Shown here one piece after another: positions 1-6,270 of a stretch of 8,475 nucleotides of DNA. A program made the position numbers and the translations under genes. The DNA is from Hyphomicrobiales bacterium (GTDB lineage Bacteria; Pseudomonadota; Alphaproteobacteria; Rhizobiales; CAYWUX01). Positions within the stretch are counted from its first letter, which is position 1; each line of letters opens with the position of its first letter. The stretch covers positions 1 to 8,475 of the forward strand of contig JANQOC010000592.1 in the NCBI GenBank assembly GCA_028279265.1, written 5' to 3'. Below the pieces are notes generated by a model. It did no database searches, was not told the origin of the DNA, and worked only from the letters and a program-made list of their open reading frames with translations.

Positions 1-16
1 TAAACAAATATCTCTG

Positions 17-1141
17 CTATGGACCCGCTTGGGCTTGGCGCCACGACCGGGTATTCGACAGGGTCGCCAGGGGAGTTATCATTCCGGGATCGAATGCAAT
101 CGGCGGTTCTCCCGACAGTATTTTTTGCGGCCAGTTTGGATCCGCGAGGGCTCCTTTGGCAATCGAGACGAAATCCGCTTCTTCTTGCGCCAGAACCCGC
201 TCGGCTTCTTCCGGATCATGAAGCTTGCCATTGGCAATGACCACATGGCCGGAATGTTGCCGCGCCAGACCTGCCAGGCTGCGGTCAGTGCCGAAAACCG
301 GGGCACATCCGAGATGAGCCGCGATATGGATAAACAATCCGTCGATTTCGCCCAGCTTTGAGAACACATAAGCGGCGTCTTCTGCACCTCCAGGCCAGCT
401 ATAGGTGAGATCGTTCACCTTTGTCTGGGAAATGCGCACGCCGACCGGGATTTCCGATGGAACCCGGGCACGGACTTCGGAAACCAGTTCCATGTGATAG
501 CGAAAACGATTCTCCAGCGAGCCTCCATACGCGTCAGTTCGGCTGTTGGTATAGGTCGTCAGGAACTGATCCGGCAGATATCCATTGGCGCCGTGGATCT
601 CGACGCCATGAAAACCCAGGTCCACAGCTCGCATCGCCGCATCGGCGAAATCCATTATCGTTTTCCTGATCTCAGATTTTGATATTTCTTTCGGAACCTG
701 AAACGGTCCCGAGCCGTTATAACGATCAATCTGCTCATTGATCGGGCGAATCGCAGAAGGTGCTATCGATCCGTCTTTCCAGTGATTGCCCTGGTTCACG
801 GCTCCCGCATGAATAAGTTGCATGAAGACAGGTACACCATGTTGGCGAAAGACATCGACAACCCCGGACCAGGACCGGGCCTGCTCATCATCGGCAATTC
901 CAGGTTGATTGATATAACCCTGACTGTATTCCTTGTCCGTATAAGTGGCTTCGGTGAACACCATGCCCCAGCCACCGCGAGCGAATGCCCCATAATGGCC
1001 AACCATTTCATCCGTGACCAATCCGTCAGCTGTGGCGCTTGTGCGCGTCATCGGGGCAACGACGGCCCGGTTGGCGAGCGTAACATTGCCAATTTTTCCG
1101 GTTCGAAACAGGTTTGTGAACTTTTGAGCGGTATCCGTCAA
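17..1141 (-). CDS. NADH:flavin oxidoreductase, Old Yellow Enzyme family
   Basis: This is a 374-residue single-domain FMN enzyme of the Old Yellow Enzyme family, a cytosolic TIM barrel that uses NAD(P)H to reduce activated C=C bonds or similar electrophiles. The N-terminal barrel strand with NRAVVAPMTR lies at residues 24-33. MQLIHAG at 107-113 is a flavin-contact region. HGANGY at 183-188 supplies the substrate-binding His183/Asn186 pair and the proton-donor Tyr188 of classical members. RTDAYGGSLENR at 201-212 is the family signature. There is no C-terminal iron-sulfur or second flavin domain, so it is not of the 2,4-dienoyl-CoA reductase type. The start is TTG: an in-frame TGA at 1151-1153 blocks extension, and no other start precedes the conserved core. 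No clear Shine-Dalgarno is visible. It lies 48 bases after the XRE regulator gene but behind a terminator, and a promoter-like sequence sits directly upstream. The family is secure; the substrate is unknown. Confidence 0.93.
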   Translation of the reverse strand: MTDTAQKFTNLFRTGKIGNVTLANRAVVAPMTRTSATADGLVTDEMVGHYGAFARGGWGMVFTEATYTDKEYSQGYINQPGIADDEQARSWSGVVDVFRQHGVPVFMQLIHAGAVNQGNHWKDGSIAPSAIRPINEQIDRYNGSGPFQVPKEISKSEIRKTIMDFADAAMRAVDLGFHGVEIHGANGYLPDQFLTTYTNSRTDAYGGSLENRFRYHMELVSEVRARVPSEIPVGVRISQTKVNDLTYSWPGGAEDAAYVFSKLGEIDGLFIHIAAHLGCAPVFGTDRSLAGLARQHSGHVVIANGKLHDPEEAERVLAQEEADFVSIAKGALADPNWPQKILSGEPPIAFDPGMITPLATLSNTRSWRQAQAGP

Positions 1142-1151
1142 TGTATCAGCT

Positions 1152-1180
1152 CATATATGAATAGAGGTGGGAGAGTTCAA
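1152..1180 (-). promoter_or_regulatory. Candidate promoter of the Old Yellow Enzyme gene
   Basis: On the minus strand, TTGAAC (1180-1175) and TATATG (1157-1152) are separated by 17 bases, each matching the sigma70 consensus at four of six positions. The -35 element shares bases with the T-tract of the terminator just upstream. Transcription would begin only a few bases before the TTG start at 1141, giving an almost leaderless message. This is inferred from pattern and spacing only. Confidence 0.35.
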
Positions 1181-1200
1181 AAAAGCCGCTTACGGCTTTT
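1179..1200 (-). terminator. Rho-independent terminator overlapping the XRE gene stop
   Basis: On the minus strand, eight-base perfect arms AAAAGCCG (1200-1193) and CGGCTTTT (1188-1181) flank a four-base loop TAAG, and the message runs on into a six-T tract ending at 1179. The loop contains the TAA stop of the XRE-cupin gene (1192-1190), so coding sequence and terminator overlap. It should end the GST-XRE transcript ahead of the Old Yellow Enzyme gene. Confidence 0.8.
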
Positions 1201-1858
1201 CGTTTAACAGGGCTTCCGCAAACTCCAGATTTTTGCTCCCGGACTGCTCTTGCGGATTGAGCCAGATCATCAGAATTTCGGCATCTCTACGACTGACGCT
1301 GACATAAGTATGATGCATGCGGCTGTCCAGATAGGTCGAATCTCCCGCCTTTAATCGTACCGGCGCATAGCAGTCCGTCAGCACATCCACTTCCCCTTTG
1401 AGAACATAAACAAATTCTTCGCCCCCATGGCTGACCTTGCTTTCGTCGGAGACAGGGTATCTTGCCTTCACGCGTTCAATAAGCGGCGTCATGCTTTTCT
1501 GGGTCAGGTCCGCACAAAGAGGCCCCATGTCATAACTGGGAGTCTCCCGATATTCGACTTCATCGGCACGAGTGACTGCCAGGCGTGCCGAATTCATCTG
1601 CTTCTCGTAATTGGTCGCCACGAGTTCCGTCAGAGAAATCTGCAATCCCTCGGCGATCTTGATGAGGTTGGCAAATGTCGGGGACATTTTGTTATTTTCG
1701 ATCTTCGAGAGCGCCGAGCTTGAAATACCGGTCTTTTCCGCAACTTCCATGAGTGTCAGTCCGCGATCTCTGCGAATTTCCCGCAGGCGGTCACCAATTT
1801 CGACAGGAGCCGAGTAAGACTCGACGGCTCCGGATTTTTTTTCTTTCACTTTCACCAT
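1190..1858 (-). CDS. XRE-family regulator with C-terminal cupin domain
   Basis: This is a DNA-binding regulator of about 222 residues. An N-terminal helix-turn-helix of the XRE/Cro type lies at about residues 20-77, with a clear LTLMEVAEKTGISSSALSKIE stretch broken as turn and recognition helices. A C-terminal cupin barrel lies at about 140-205, with HGGEEFVYVLKGEVDV and a later HH pair that could bind metal or a small ligand. The family usually senses a metabolite through the cupin and represses or activates adjacent catabolic genes. I chose the ATG at 1858. A TTG at 1879 in the same frame, preceded by GGGAG at a tight four-base spacing, would add seven residues. It follows the GST gene by some 50 bases, so the two probably share a transcript. 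Its ligand and target cannot be read from the sequence. Confidence 0.9.
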   Translation of the reverse strand: MVKVKEKKSGAVESYSAPVEIGDRLREIRRDRGLTLMEVAEKTGISSSALSKIENNKMSPTFANLIKIAEGLQISLTELVATNYEKQMNSARLAVTRADEVEYRETPSYDMGPLCADLTQKSMTPLIERVKARYPVSDESKVSHGGEEFVYVLKGEVDVLTDCYAPVRLKAGDSTYLDSRMHHTYVSVSRRDAEILMIWLNPQEQSGSKNLEFAEALLNEKP

Positions 1859-1913
1859 AATTCTTTCTTTGATCTTCAATTAACTCCCGAAAAGATTGGG
1901 ATTCTCGTTCAGG

Positions 1914-2570
1914 TCAGTTTTGCAGGGCCGCAAACATCTTCTGCGGCGTATGGCGGGAAAAAGCATCAAGTTCAAGACACTTTTGCTCGATTGCACTAAC
2001 AAGGGGCCACTGATCGAGTTTTAAGTCGAAAACACCGGCCGCCCGGGTTTGAGCGGTCAGAGCGATATCTGCGAAGCTTGGCTGGTCTGTAAAACAATAA
2101 GTCGTGCTCGTCGTTCGTTCCGAGAGTTTCTGTTCCATGGCATCCAGTGCCAGCCTGATCCAGTTCTGGGCCCAATTGCCGATGTCTTCGTCGCTGGCAT
2201 TGAAATTGTCCGCCAGATATTTGCGAATACGAGGGACTGTCAATGGATGCGTGTCGGCAATGGTAATGAACGAAAACGCCCGAATGCGCGCGCGTTCAAG
2301 CGGATCTGTGGGTAGCAGGGCGGGTTCCGGATAAACTTCTTCAAGGTATTCAAGTATGGCCATGGACTGCGACAGCATGTTTTCGCCAAACAGCATTACC
2401 GGAACATTGGCTTGGGCATTCATCTGCCGGAAGGATTGTTCGAATTGGTCGCCTTTGAGAAGATCCACGGAACTTTCTTCAAATGCTTGCCCTTTCAGGG
2501 ACAAACCAATGCGAACACGATATGTGGCGATTGATCTCCAGAATCCGAAGAGCTTAAAGTTTTGAGTCAC
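1914..2570 (-). CDS. maiA: Maleylacetoacetate isomerase-like, zeta-class glutathione S-transferase
   Basis: This is a cytosolic GST-fold protein of 218 residues. The N-terminal thioredoxin-like domain (about 1-80) carries FWRSIATYRVRIGLSLKG, which corresponds to the zeta-class catalytic region, and QSMAILEYLEEVYPEP, the usual glutathione-binding stretch. The helical C-terminal domain contains ADTHPL and a SFADIALTAQ segment typical of maleylacetoacetate or maleylpyruvate isomerases. These enzymes use glutathione to convert the cis ring-cleavage products of homogentisate or gentisate to trans forms. Of the usual Ser-Ser-Cys motif only the first Ser (Ser13) is kept; Ile14 and Ala15 replace the others. 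The GTG start is supported by an AAAAGGA site seven bases upstream. No ring-cleaving dioxygenase or fumarylacetoacetase is adjacent, so its native pathway is uncertain and a general GST role remains possible. Confidence 0.82.
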   Translation of the reverse strand: MTQNFKLFGFWRSIATYRVRIGLSLKGQAFEESSVDLLKGDQFEQSFRQMNAQANVPVMLFGENMLSQSMAILEYLEEVYPEPALLPTDPLERARIRAFSFITIADTHPLTVPRIRKYLADNFNASDEDIGNWAQNWIRLALDAMEQKLSERTTSTTYCFTDQPSFADIALTAQTRAAGVFDLKLDQWPLVSAIEQKCLELDAFSRHTPQKMFAALQN

Positions 2571-2577
2571 GCGCTAA

Positions 2578-2584
2578 TCCTTTT
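2578..2584 (-). promoter_or_regulatory. Ribosome-binding site of the GST gene
   Basis: AAAAGGA on the minus strand lies seven bases before the GTG at 2570. It decides that GTG as the start, and the GST domain begins immediately afterwards. Confidence 0.75.
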
Positions 2585-2756
2585 GGTCGTTTACTCAGGC
2601 TGATGATTGGCTTTTCACCCCACGGTCCCATGTGACTCTTCATAAATCAAATAATCAATAAAATTCAATTTGTTAGATGAAGATCAATGTGATGGCACTT
2701 TATATGGGGAACATTTTAGCCTGCAAAAGTCCCTTCATCCATGTTTTTCTAATTTA

Positions 2757-2771
2757 TATCAATATTTGATA
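2757..2771. repeat. Small inverted repeat, possible operator
   Basis: TATCAA and TTGATA form perfect six-base arms around TAT in the AT-rich gap upstream of the GST-XRE unit. It could be a binding site for the XRE-cupin regulator, but it is short and could be chance in AT-rich DNA. Confidence 0.3.
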
Positions 2772-2795
2772 ATATGAAAATTATTTCCCTGAACG

Positions 2796-2842
2796 AAAAA
2801 ACCGTACCTGACACGTTCCGGCTATCCGGGTGTCAGGCACGG
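2796..2842 (-). terminator. Strong rho-independent terminator after the Gfo/Idh gene
   Basis: Thirteen-base arms (2802-2814 and 2830-2842) pair with a single A/C mismatch at 2806/2838. A short internal CCGG/CCGG stem lies within the loop. On the minus strand the hairpin is followed directly by six T residues (2801-2796). It lies 55 bases past the stop of the Gfo/Idh oxidoreductase gene and should end that transcript, separating it from the GST-XRE unit. Confidence 0.88.
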
Positions 2843-2897
2843 TCGATGACTTGAATCTCTGAATTCAGGCACCCGCTTATGGGGTTTCAAACCGGCT

Positions 2898-3878
2898 TTA
2901 AGCCACTTTCTGAGGTTGACCGCTGGCCGCTGATTTTACCGAAGCTTCGAGAACCGCAATACCATGAATAATCTCATCATGGCTCACGGGGAAGGGAACA
3001 CCATCGGTTATCGAGTCCGAAAACGCCTCGAGCTCGGCTTTCAACGTGTTGTAACCCGGCAGGTTCTCTGTTGCCGCGTCGCCTTCGCGGGGCACCCACT
3101 CGAAATCTTCGAAAGTCGGTTTGCTGATCGTCGCGATCCCGTCACTGCCGATGACCGTGAATTGATATTTGAACGGTCCGACGAGTGAAGCAATGAACGA
3201 AGCCGACATGCCATTCTTCATTTTCATGAGCACCGAGGTCGAATCTTCCGTGTCGATGCTCACGACGCGCTTCAGGCTCTGACAATAAACTTCCTCGACT
3301 TCACCAAACAGGCCAATCATGGCATCGACCAGGTGGATGCCAAGTCCCGTAAAAGCACCCGCAGGACTCTCGTCGGGTCGGGCGCGCCAGCTTTCGGCCG
3401 GTGTCGCAAAACCGAGAGGAACGGTGAGAATAGCGTCACAATGAATGAGCGTTCCCAGATCACCATTGTCGATTTTGGCTTTGATATTACTCATGAAAGG
3501 ATGAAAGCGGCGATTGTGACCAATGCCGAGAACGACATTAGCATCCTTGACCGCGGAAACCGCGTTTTCAGCAGTTGCTTTTGTGAGCGTAAATGGTTTT
3601 TCGACAAATATGTGCTTTCCGGCTTTTGCGGCCGCAATCACGTGATCCTCATGCAGAGAATGCGGAACCACGGCAATGATGGCATCAATTGAATCATCGT
3701 TCAGAAGATCATCATAGGTCGGAACCATTTCGATTCCTTTTTCACCAGTAAACTCAGCAACCTTGTCGGGATTGCGAACCATTCCTTTTGTAAACTTGAT
3801 CTTGTCGCTTTGTCCCTGGACAGAGTTAACGAGCATCTGGCCCCACCATCCAAGTCCGACTATTCCGGCATTTATCAT
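2898..3878 (-). CDS. Gfo/Idh/MocA family NAD(P)-dependent oxidoreductase
   Basis: This is a 326-residue cytosolic dehydrogenase of the glucose-fructose/inositol dehydrogenase family, which oxidises or reduces sugar-, inositol- or related hydroxy-compounds with NAD(P). The N-terminal Rossmann fold has the GLGWWG nucleotide loop at residues 8-13, and VVPHSLHEDHV matches the usual strand and helix that contact the cofactor. The hallmark EKP lies at 93-95, where the Lys is catalytic in characterised members. The C-terminal alpha/beta domain holds GIHLVD with His182. Where many members have Asp in a DxxxH motif, this protein has Gly178. The start ATG is supported by GGAGG seven bases upstream. It lies 210 bases after the iron-sulfur subunit gene and is followed by a strong terminator, so it is the last gene of its transcript. 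The substrate is unknown. Confidence 0.92.
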   Translation of the reverse strand: MINAGIVGLGWWGQMLVNSVQGQSDKIKFTKGMVRNPDKVAEFTGEKGIEMVPTYDDLLNDDSIDAIIAVVPHSLHEDHVIAAAKAGKHIFVEKPFTLTKATAENAVSAVKDANVVLGIGHNRRFHPFMSNIKAKIDNGDLGTLIHCDAILTVPLGFATPAESWRARPDESPAGAFTGLGIHLVDAMIGLFGEVEEVYCQSLKRVVSIDTEDSTSVLMKMKNGMSASFIASLVGPFKYQFTVIGSDGIATISKPTFEDFEWVPREGDAATENLPGYNTLKAELEAFSDSITDGVPFPVSHDEIIHGIAVLEASVKSAASGQPQKVA

Positions 3879-3885
3879 TCAAATT

Positions 3886-3890
3886 CCTCC
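3886..3890 (-). promoter_or_regulatory. Ribosome-binding site of the Gfo/Idh gene
   Basis: GGAGG on the minus strand lies seven bases before the ATG at 3878 and fixes that start. The surrounding ten bases (3882-3891) are repeated exactly at 3923-3932. Confidence 0.8.
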
Positions 3891-3900
3891 GTATATCCAA

Positions 3901-3921
3901 TTACAGAATATCAGAACCCAA
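3901..3921 (-). other. Possible six-codon leader ORF upstream of the Gfo/Idh gene
   Basis: On the minus strand a second GGAGG (3931-3927) precedes a TTG at 3921, which opens six codons (Leu/Met-Gly-Ser-Asp-Ile-Leu) ending in TAA at 3901, 22 bases before the Gfo/Idh start. The ribosome site is a ten-base exact copy of the one used by the Gfo/Idh gene. It could be a leader peptide or an old duplication, and no function is shown. Confidence 0.2.
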
Positions 3922-3978
3922 TAATTCCTCCGCTGCGCCAAGGCTGCCCTGCGAGCAGCTTCAAATGTCGACGATTAA

Positions 3979-3994
3979 TGAGAATTTGATCTCA
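3979..3994. repeat. Inverted repeat upstream of the Gfo/Idh gene
   Basis: TGAGA and TCTCA form perfect five-base arms around a six-base spacer in the gap between the iron-sulfur subunit and Gfo/Idh genes. It could be an operator if the Gfo/Idh gene has its own promoter; evidence is weak. Confidence 0.22.
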
Positions 3995-4088
3995 ACCAAG
4001 CGAAGGTTATTTATCTTGACGCGTTTACAGCGATGACTAACTCGCTCTTCCAGCGAAATCAATAGAATAGAAGTGCTTTTTTTGACTT

Positions 4089-4571
4089 TTAGGACGCACC
4101 GGACATTTCCGAGGCCGCCTGAACACCCGCCGCCACGATTGACTGGTACCCGGTACAGCGACACAAATTGCCCGAAATTGCGGTGCGGATATCAGATTCC
4201 GTTGCGCCGGGATTTTCCTTGATAAAGGCGATCAGGGAAATAATCATTCCGGGCGTACAGAACCCGCACTGCAGGGCGTGATTTTCCCTAAACGCCCGCT
4301 GAACCGGATGCAGTTCTTCCCCATTGGCGATGCCCTCGATCGTCGTCACGTCTTTACCGTCGGCTTGCACGGCAAGCATCAGGCACGATCGAACCGCTTC
4401 GCCGTCGACAAGAACGGTACAGGCGCCGCAAACTCCGTGTTCGCAGCCCAGATGAGTTCCGGTCAGCCGCAGTTGCAGGCGCAGAAAGTCACCGAGATGC
4501 ATGCGCGTTTCAACAGTGTCCTTATGGGTTTCACCGTTGACGGTCACACTGATTTCGCGTGTATCACTCAT
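4089..4571 (-). CDS. [2Fe-2S] small subunit of a molybdenum hydroxylase (CoxS-type)
   Basis: This 160-residue protein is the iron-sulfur subunit of a xanthine dehydrogenase/CO dehydrogenase-type enzyme. It passes electrons from the molybdenum site to FAD. The N-terminal plant-ferredoxin-like domain binds the first [2Fe-2S] cluster through Cys43, Cys48, Cys51 and Cys63 (CEHGVCGAC plus a later Cys). The C-terminal helical domain binds the second cluster through Cys102, Cys105, Cys137 and Cys139 (CGFC and CRC). All eight ligands are present and the length is normal. The ATG overlaps the TGA of the FAD subunit gene by four bases, showing translational coupling. The large molybdopterin subunit that must complete the enzyme is not next to it. 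Confidence 0.96.
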   Translation of the reverse strand: MSDTREISVTVNGETHKDTVETRMHLGDFLRLQLRLTGTHLGCEHGVCGACTVLVDGEAVRSCLMLAVQADGKDVTTIEGIANGEELHPVQRAFRENHALQCGFCTPGMIISLIAFIKENPGATESDIRTAISGNLCRCTGYQSIVAAGVQAASEMSGAS

Positions 4572-5440
4572 GATGGCTTCGCTCCTCCGGCGCGCTCGAT
4601 GGCGGCTTCTAGTGCTCTCCGGGTCATCACGCCCGCCAGTCTCTTCCGATAATCGGACTCGATGTAAGCGTCCGACATGGCCTCCTGTTGCTGAGCAATA
4701 TCGGAAACGTGCGATAAATTATTTGCATCAAGCGGTTTACCCGCGAGGTAATCTTCCGCTTCACTAAGGCGATAGGGAACCTGTTGCGCCCCGGCCAACA
4801 CAATCGCAACTTTTTCAACAATGTCGCCCTTAAGTTTCAACAGCGCCCCGGCGGCGACAATTGCGAAATCTCCGTGCCGTCTCGCATATTCCTGGAATCC
4901 GTACCCGTAATCTCCGGACCAGACAGGAATTTCTATCTTCACCAGAACGTCCTTCTCCCCCAGATTAGGCATCATGTAAGCCAGGGGCCACTCGGTCATG
5001 GGGATCTGCCGCTCACCGTCAGGTCCGTGAACCGTTAGATTCGCATCGTAGAGCAGACAGATTGAAGGCAATTCCGCCGAGGGATCCAAATGGCACAAGG
5101 AGCCACCTATGGTTCCCCGCGCTCGCGTTTGGAAATGTCCCACCCATTGGAGAGCATCAATCATGATTGGAAGTTTCGCGGCGATAACATCGCTTTTAAT
5201 CAGCGCCGACTGGCGAGTCATGGCACCTATCGCCACCCTGTCCCCATTATCCTCGATACCCGATAGATCGGTAATCCGGTTCAGGTCCACGATATGCTCC
5301 GGTTGGGCATATCGCATGTTCAACATCGGGACCAGAGACTGTCCTCCGGCCAGAACCTTGACATCTTCCACGGATCCCATAATGGCAGCGAGTTCATCCA
5401 TGGAACCGGGATTATGATAGATAAAAGGTGCGGGTTTCAT
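4568..5440 (-). CDS. FAD-binding medium subunit of a molybdenum hydroxylase (CoxM-type)
   Basis: This is a 290-residue flavoprotein subunit of the same molybdenum hydroxylase. It takes electrons from the iron-sulfur subunit and hands them to the electron acceptor. The FAD-binding PCMH-type domain has the two flavin pyrophosphate loops AGGQS (residues 31-35) and TIGGS (110-114), then HLDPSAELP, and a YARRHGDFAIV stretch near residue 190. The C-terminal CO-dehydrogenase flavoprotein domain follows. As I recall, carboxydotrophic CO dehydrogenase has AGGHS and TIGGD, whereas AGGQS/TIGGS is common in aromatic and N-heterocycle hydroxylases, so true CO oxidation is less likely. A GAGG site precedes the ATG by five bases. 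It is preceded by the CoxG-like gene at 48 bases and overlaps the small-subunit gene. Confidence 0.95.
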   Translation of the reverse strand: MKPAPFIYHNPGSMDELAAIMGSVEDVKVLAGGQSLVPMLNMRYAQPEHIVDLNRITDLSGIEDNGDRVAIGAMTRQSALIKSDVIAAKLPIMIDALQWVGHFQTRARGTIGGSLCHLDPSAELPSICLLYDANLTVHGPDGERQIPMTEWPLAYMMPNLGEKDVLVKIEIPVWSGDYGYGFQEYARRHGDFAIVAAGALLKLKGDIVEKVAIVLAGAQQVPYRLSEAEDYLAGKPLDANNLSHVSDIAQQQEAMSDAYIESDYRKRLAGVMTRRALEAAIERAGGAKPS

Positions 5441-5488
5441 CGGCGCCTCATCAAGTACTCATCCATCCACTCAAAATCTAATACCAGC

Positions 5489-6079
5489 TCAGTGAGCTCT
5501 TGAAAACATTCTACGGAACATTGCGGCAATTGCTCGAAACAGCAGACTGAAGCCGGAAACCGATGTCGATGCGGCGGGGAGTTCCGTGGTTTGCTGTTCA
5601 GCGGTATCGGCCGTCTGATCTTGCGGCTGTTCCAGCTGCTTGGAGAGATTGCCCGCGAAATCCGAAACGAGCTGGCGTGCAATTTCCTCAATGAGACCCG
5701 TCGCCCGGCCATATTGGGCGATGGAACCGGCAAGATTGAGATCCGTGTCCAGGTTAACACGGGTCGTACCGGTCTCGGTTTCCGTCAACTCAAACGCAAC
5801 TGTCGCATTTGCGCTACCCCGACCCTTGGAGTCATTGCCTTTGGCTTTGAGCCGGGCGGTCCTCTCTTCCGGGTTTACTTCCGTGAGTTCGGCCTCACCG
5901 GCAAATTTCAACTGAACCGGGCCGAGTTTGACACTGGCATTACCTTTATATTGGTTTTCGCCAACCGTTTCGGTGAGCTCTGCTCCCGGCAGACAAGGTG
6001 CTATACGCGGAACATCAAGCAGGATCTGCCAGGCCTCTTCAGGCGACCTGGCGATATCAAAACTGTTGTTGAGCTTCAT
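5489..6079 (-). CDS. CoxG-like SRPBCC family protein, possible membrane anchor
   Basis: This is a 196-residue protein of the carbon monoxide dehydrogenase subunit G family (SRPBCC/START-like fold). The folded domain spans about residues 1-148, beginning with a SPEEAWQILLDVPRIAPCLPGAE stretch typical of the family and continuing with KGNASVKLGPV and GRGSANATV. A low-complexity Gln/Thr/Ala linker (about 149-172) leads to a hydrophobic, Arg-rich amphipathic tail (about 176-193, FSLLFRAIAAMFRRMF). In carboxydotrophs CoxG is known to recruit the hydroxylase to the cytoplasmic membrane, and this tail fits such a role; that is inference here. No clear Shine-Dalgarno precedes the ATG. A palindrome matching the one in the divergent promoter region lies 29-48 bases upstream, so the gene is probably the first of a TetR-controlled unit with the two hydroxylase subunits. 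Confidence 0.9.
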   Translation of the reverse strand: MKLNNSFDIARSPEEAWQILLDVPRIAPCLPGAELTETVGENQYKGNASVKLGPVQLKFAGEAELTEVNPEERTARLKAKGNDSKGRGSANATVAFELTETETGTTRVNLDTDLNLAGSIAQYGRATGLIEEIARQLVSDFAGNLSKQLEQPQDQTADTAEQQTTELPAASTSVSGFSLLFRAIAAMFRRMFSRAH

Positions 6080-6107
6080 AATTCAAGGGTACAAACCGGT
6101 TGGATTT

Positions 6108-6127
6108 TATTGATCGATTGATAAATA
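6108..6127. promoter_or_regulatory. Putative TetR operator upstream of the CoxG-like gene
   Basis: The 20-base sequence TATTGATCGATTGATAAATA is palindromic at 16 of 20 positions. It matches the site at 7057-7076 at 17 of 20 positions and differs from the perfect palindrome TATTTATCGATCGATAAATA at two. It lies between the TetR gene and the CoxG-like gene, 28 bases before the latter's ATG, which suits promoter-blocking repression of the hydroxylase genes. Confidence 0.65.
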
Positions 6128-6270
6128 CTACCAGAGCCGGGACGGCCTGCCCATCAAATATTTCCTCGCAAATCGTATAGAGCCTCTTGCGCAACAATGG
6201 AGTTCACCGGTTGACACAGGGGTACATCGGAGATCGAGGCGAACCAGGTCCTGAACCTCGCCGAGGCCCC

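Larger units (their letters stand above)
2571..2897. other. AT-rich intergenic region between GST and Gfo/Idh genes
   Basis: I see no coding sequence here. The left end carries the ribosome site of the GST gene. Positions 2640-2790 are markedly AT-rich and probably hold the minus-strand promoter of the GST-XRE unit, though no -35/-10 pair stands out. TATCAA/TTGATA (2757-2771, three-base spacer) is a small inverted repeat. The right part holds the strong terminator of the Gfo/Idh gene. Confidence 0.6.

Noticed and set aside
4008..4015. TATTTATC, identical to one half of the TetR palindrome, upstream of the Gfo/Idh gene
   Set aside because: The other half-site is absent, and an eight-base AT-rich match in an intergenic gap can occur by chance, so I did not extend the TetR regulon to the Gfo/Idh gene.
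3961..4164. A 67-codon minus-strand open frame overlapping the end of the iron-sulfur subunit gene
   Set aside because: It overlaps the real gene in another frame, has no ribosome site or recognisable family features, and does not resemble the start of a molybdopterin large subunit.
4089..5440. Calling the locus a true aerobic carbon monoxide dehydrogenase
   Set aside because: The flavin loops are AGGQS and TIGGS rather than the forms I recall for carboxydotrophic enzymes, and the large subunit with its diagnostic active-site loop is not in the window.
6240..6270. CCTCG/CGAGG hairpin after the TetR gene as a terminator
   Set aside because: The stem has only five pairs around a single base and is not followed by a T-tract on the minus strand, so TetR read-through into the CoxG-like gene remains possible.
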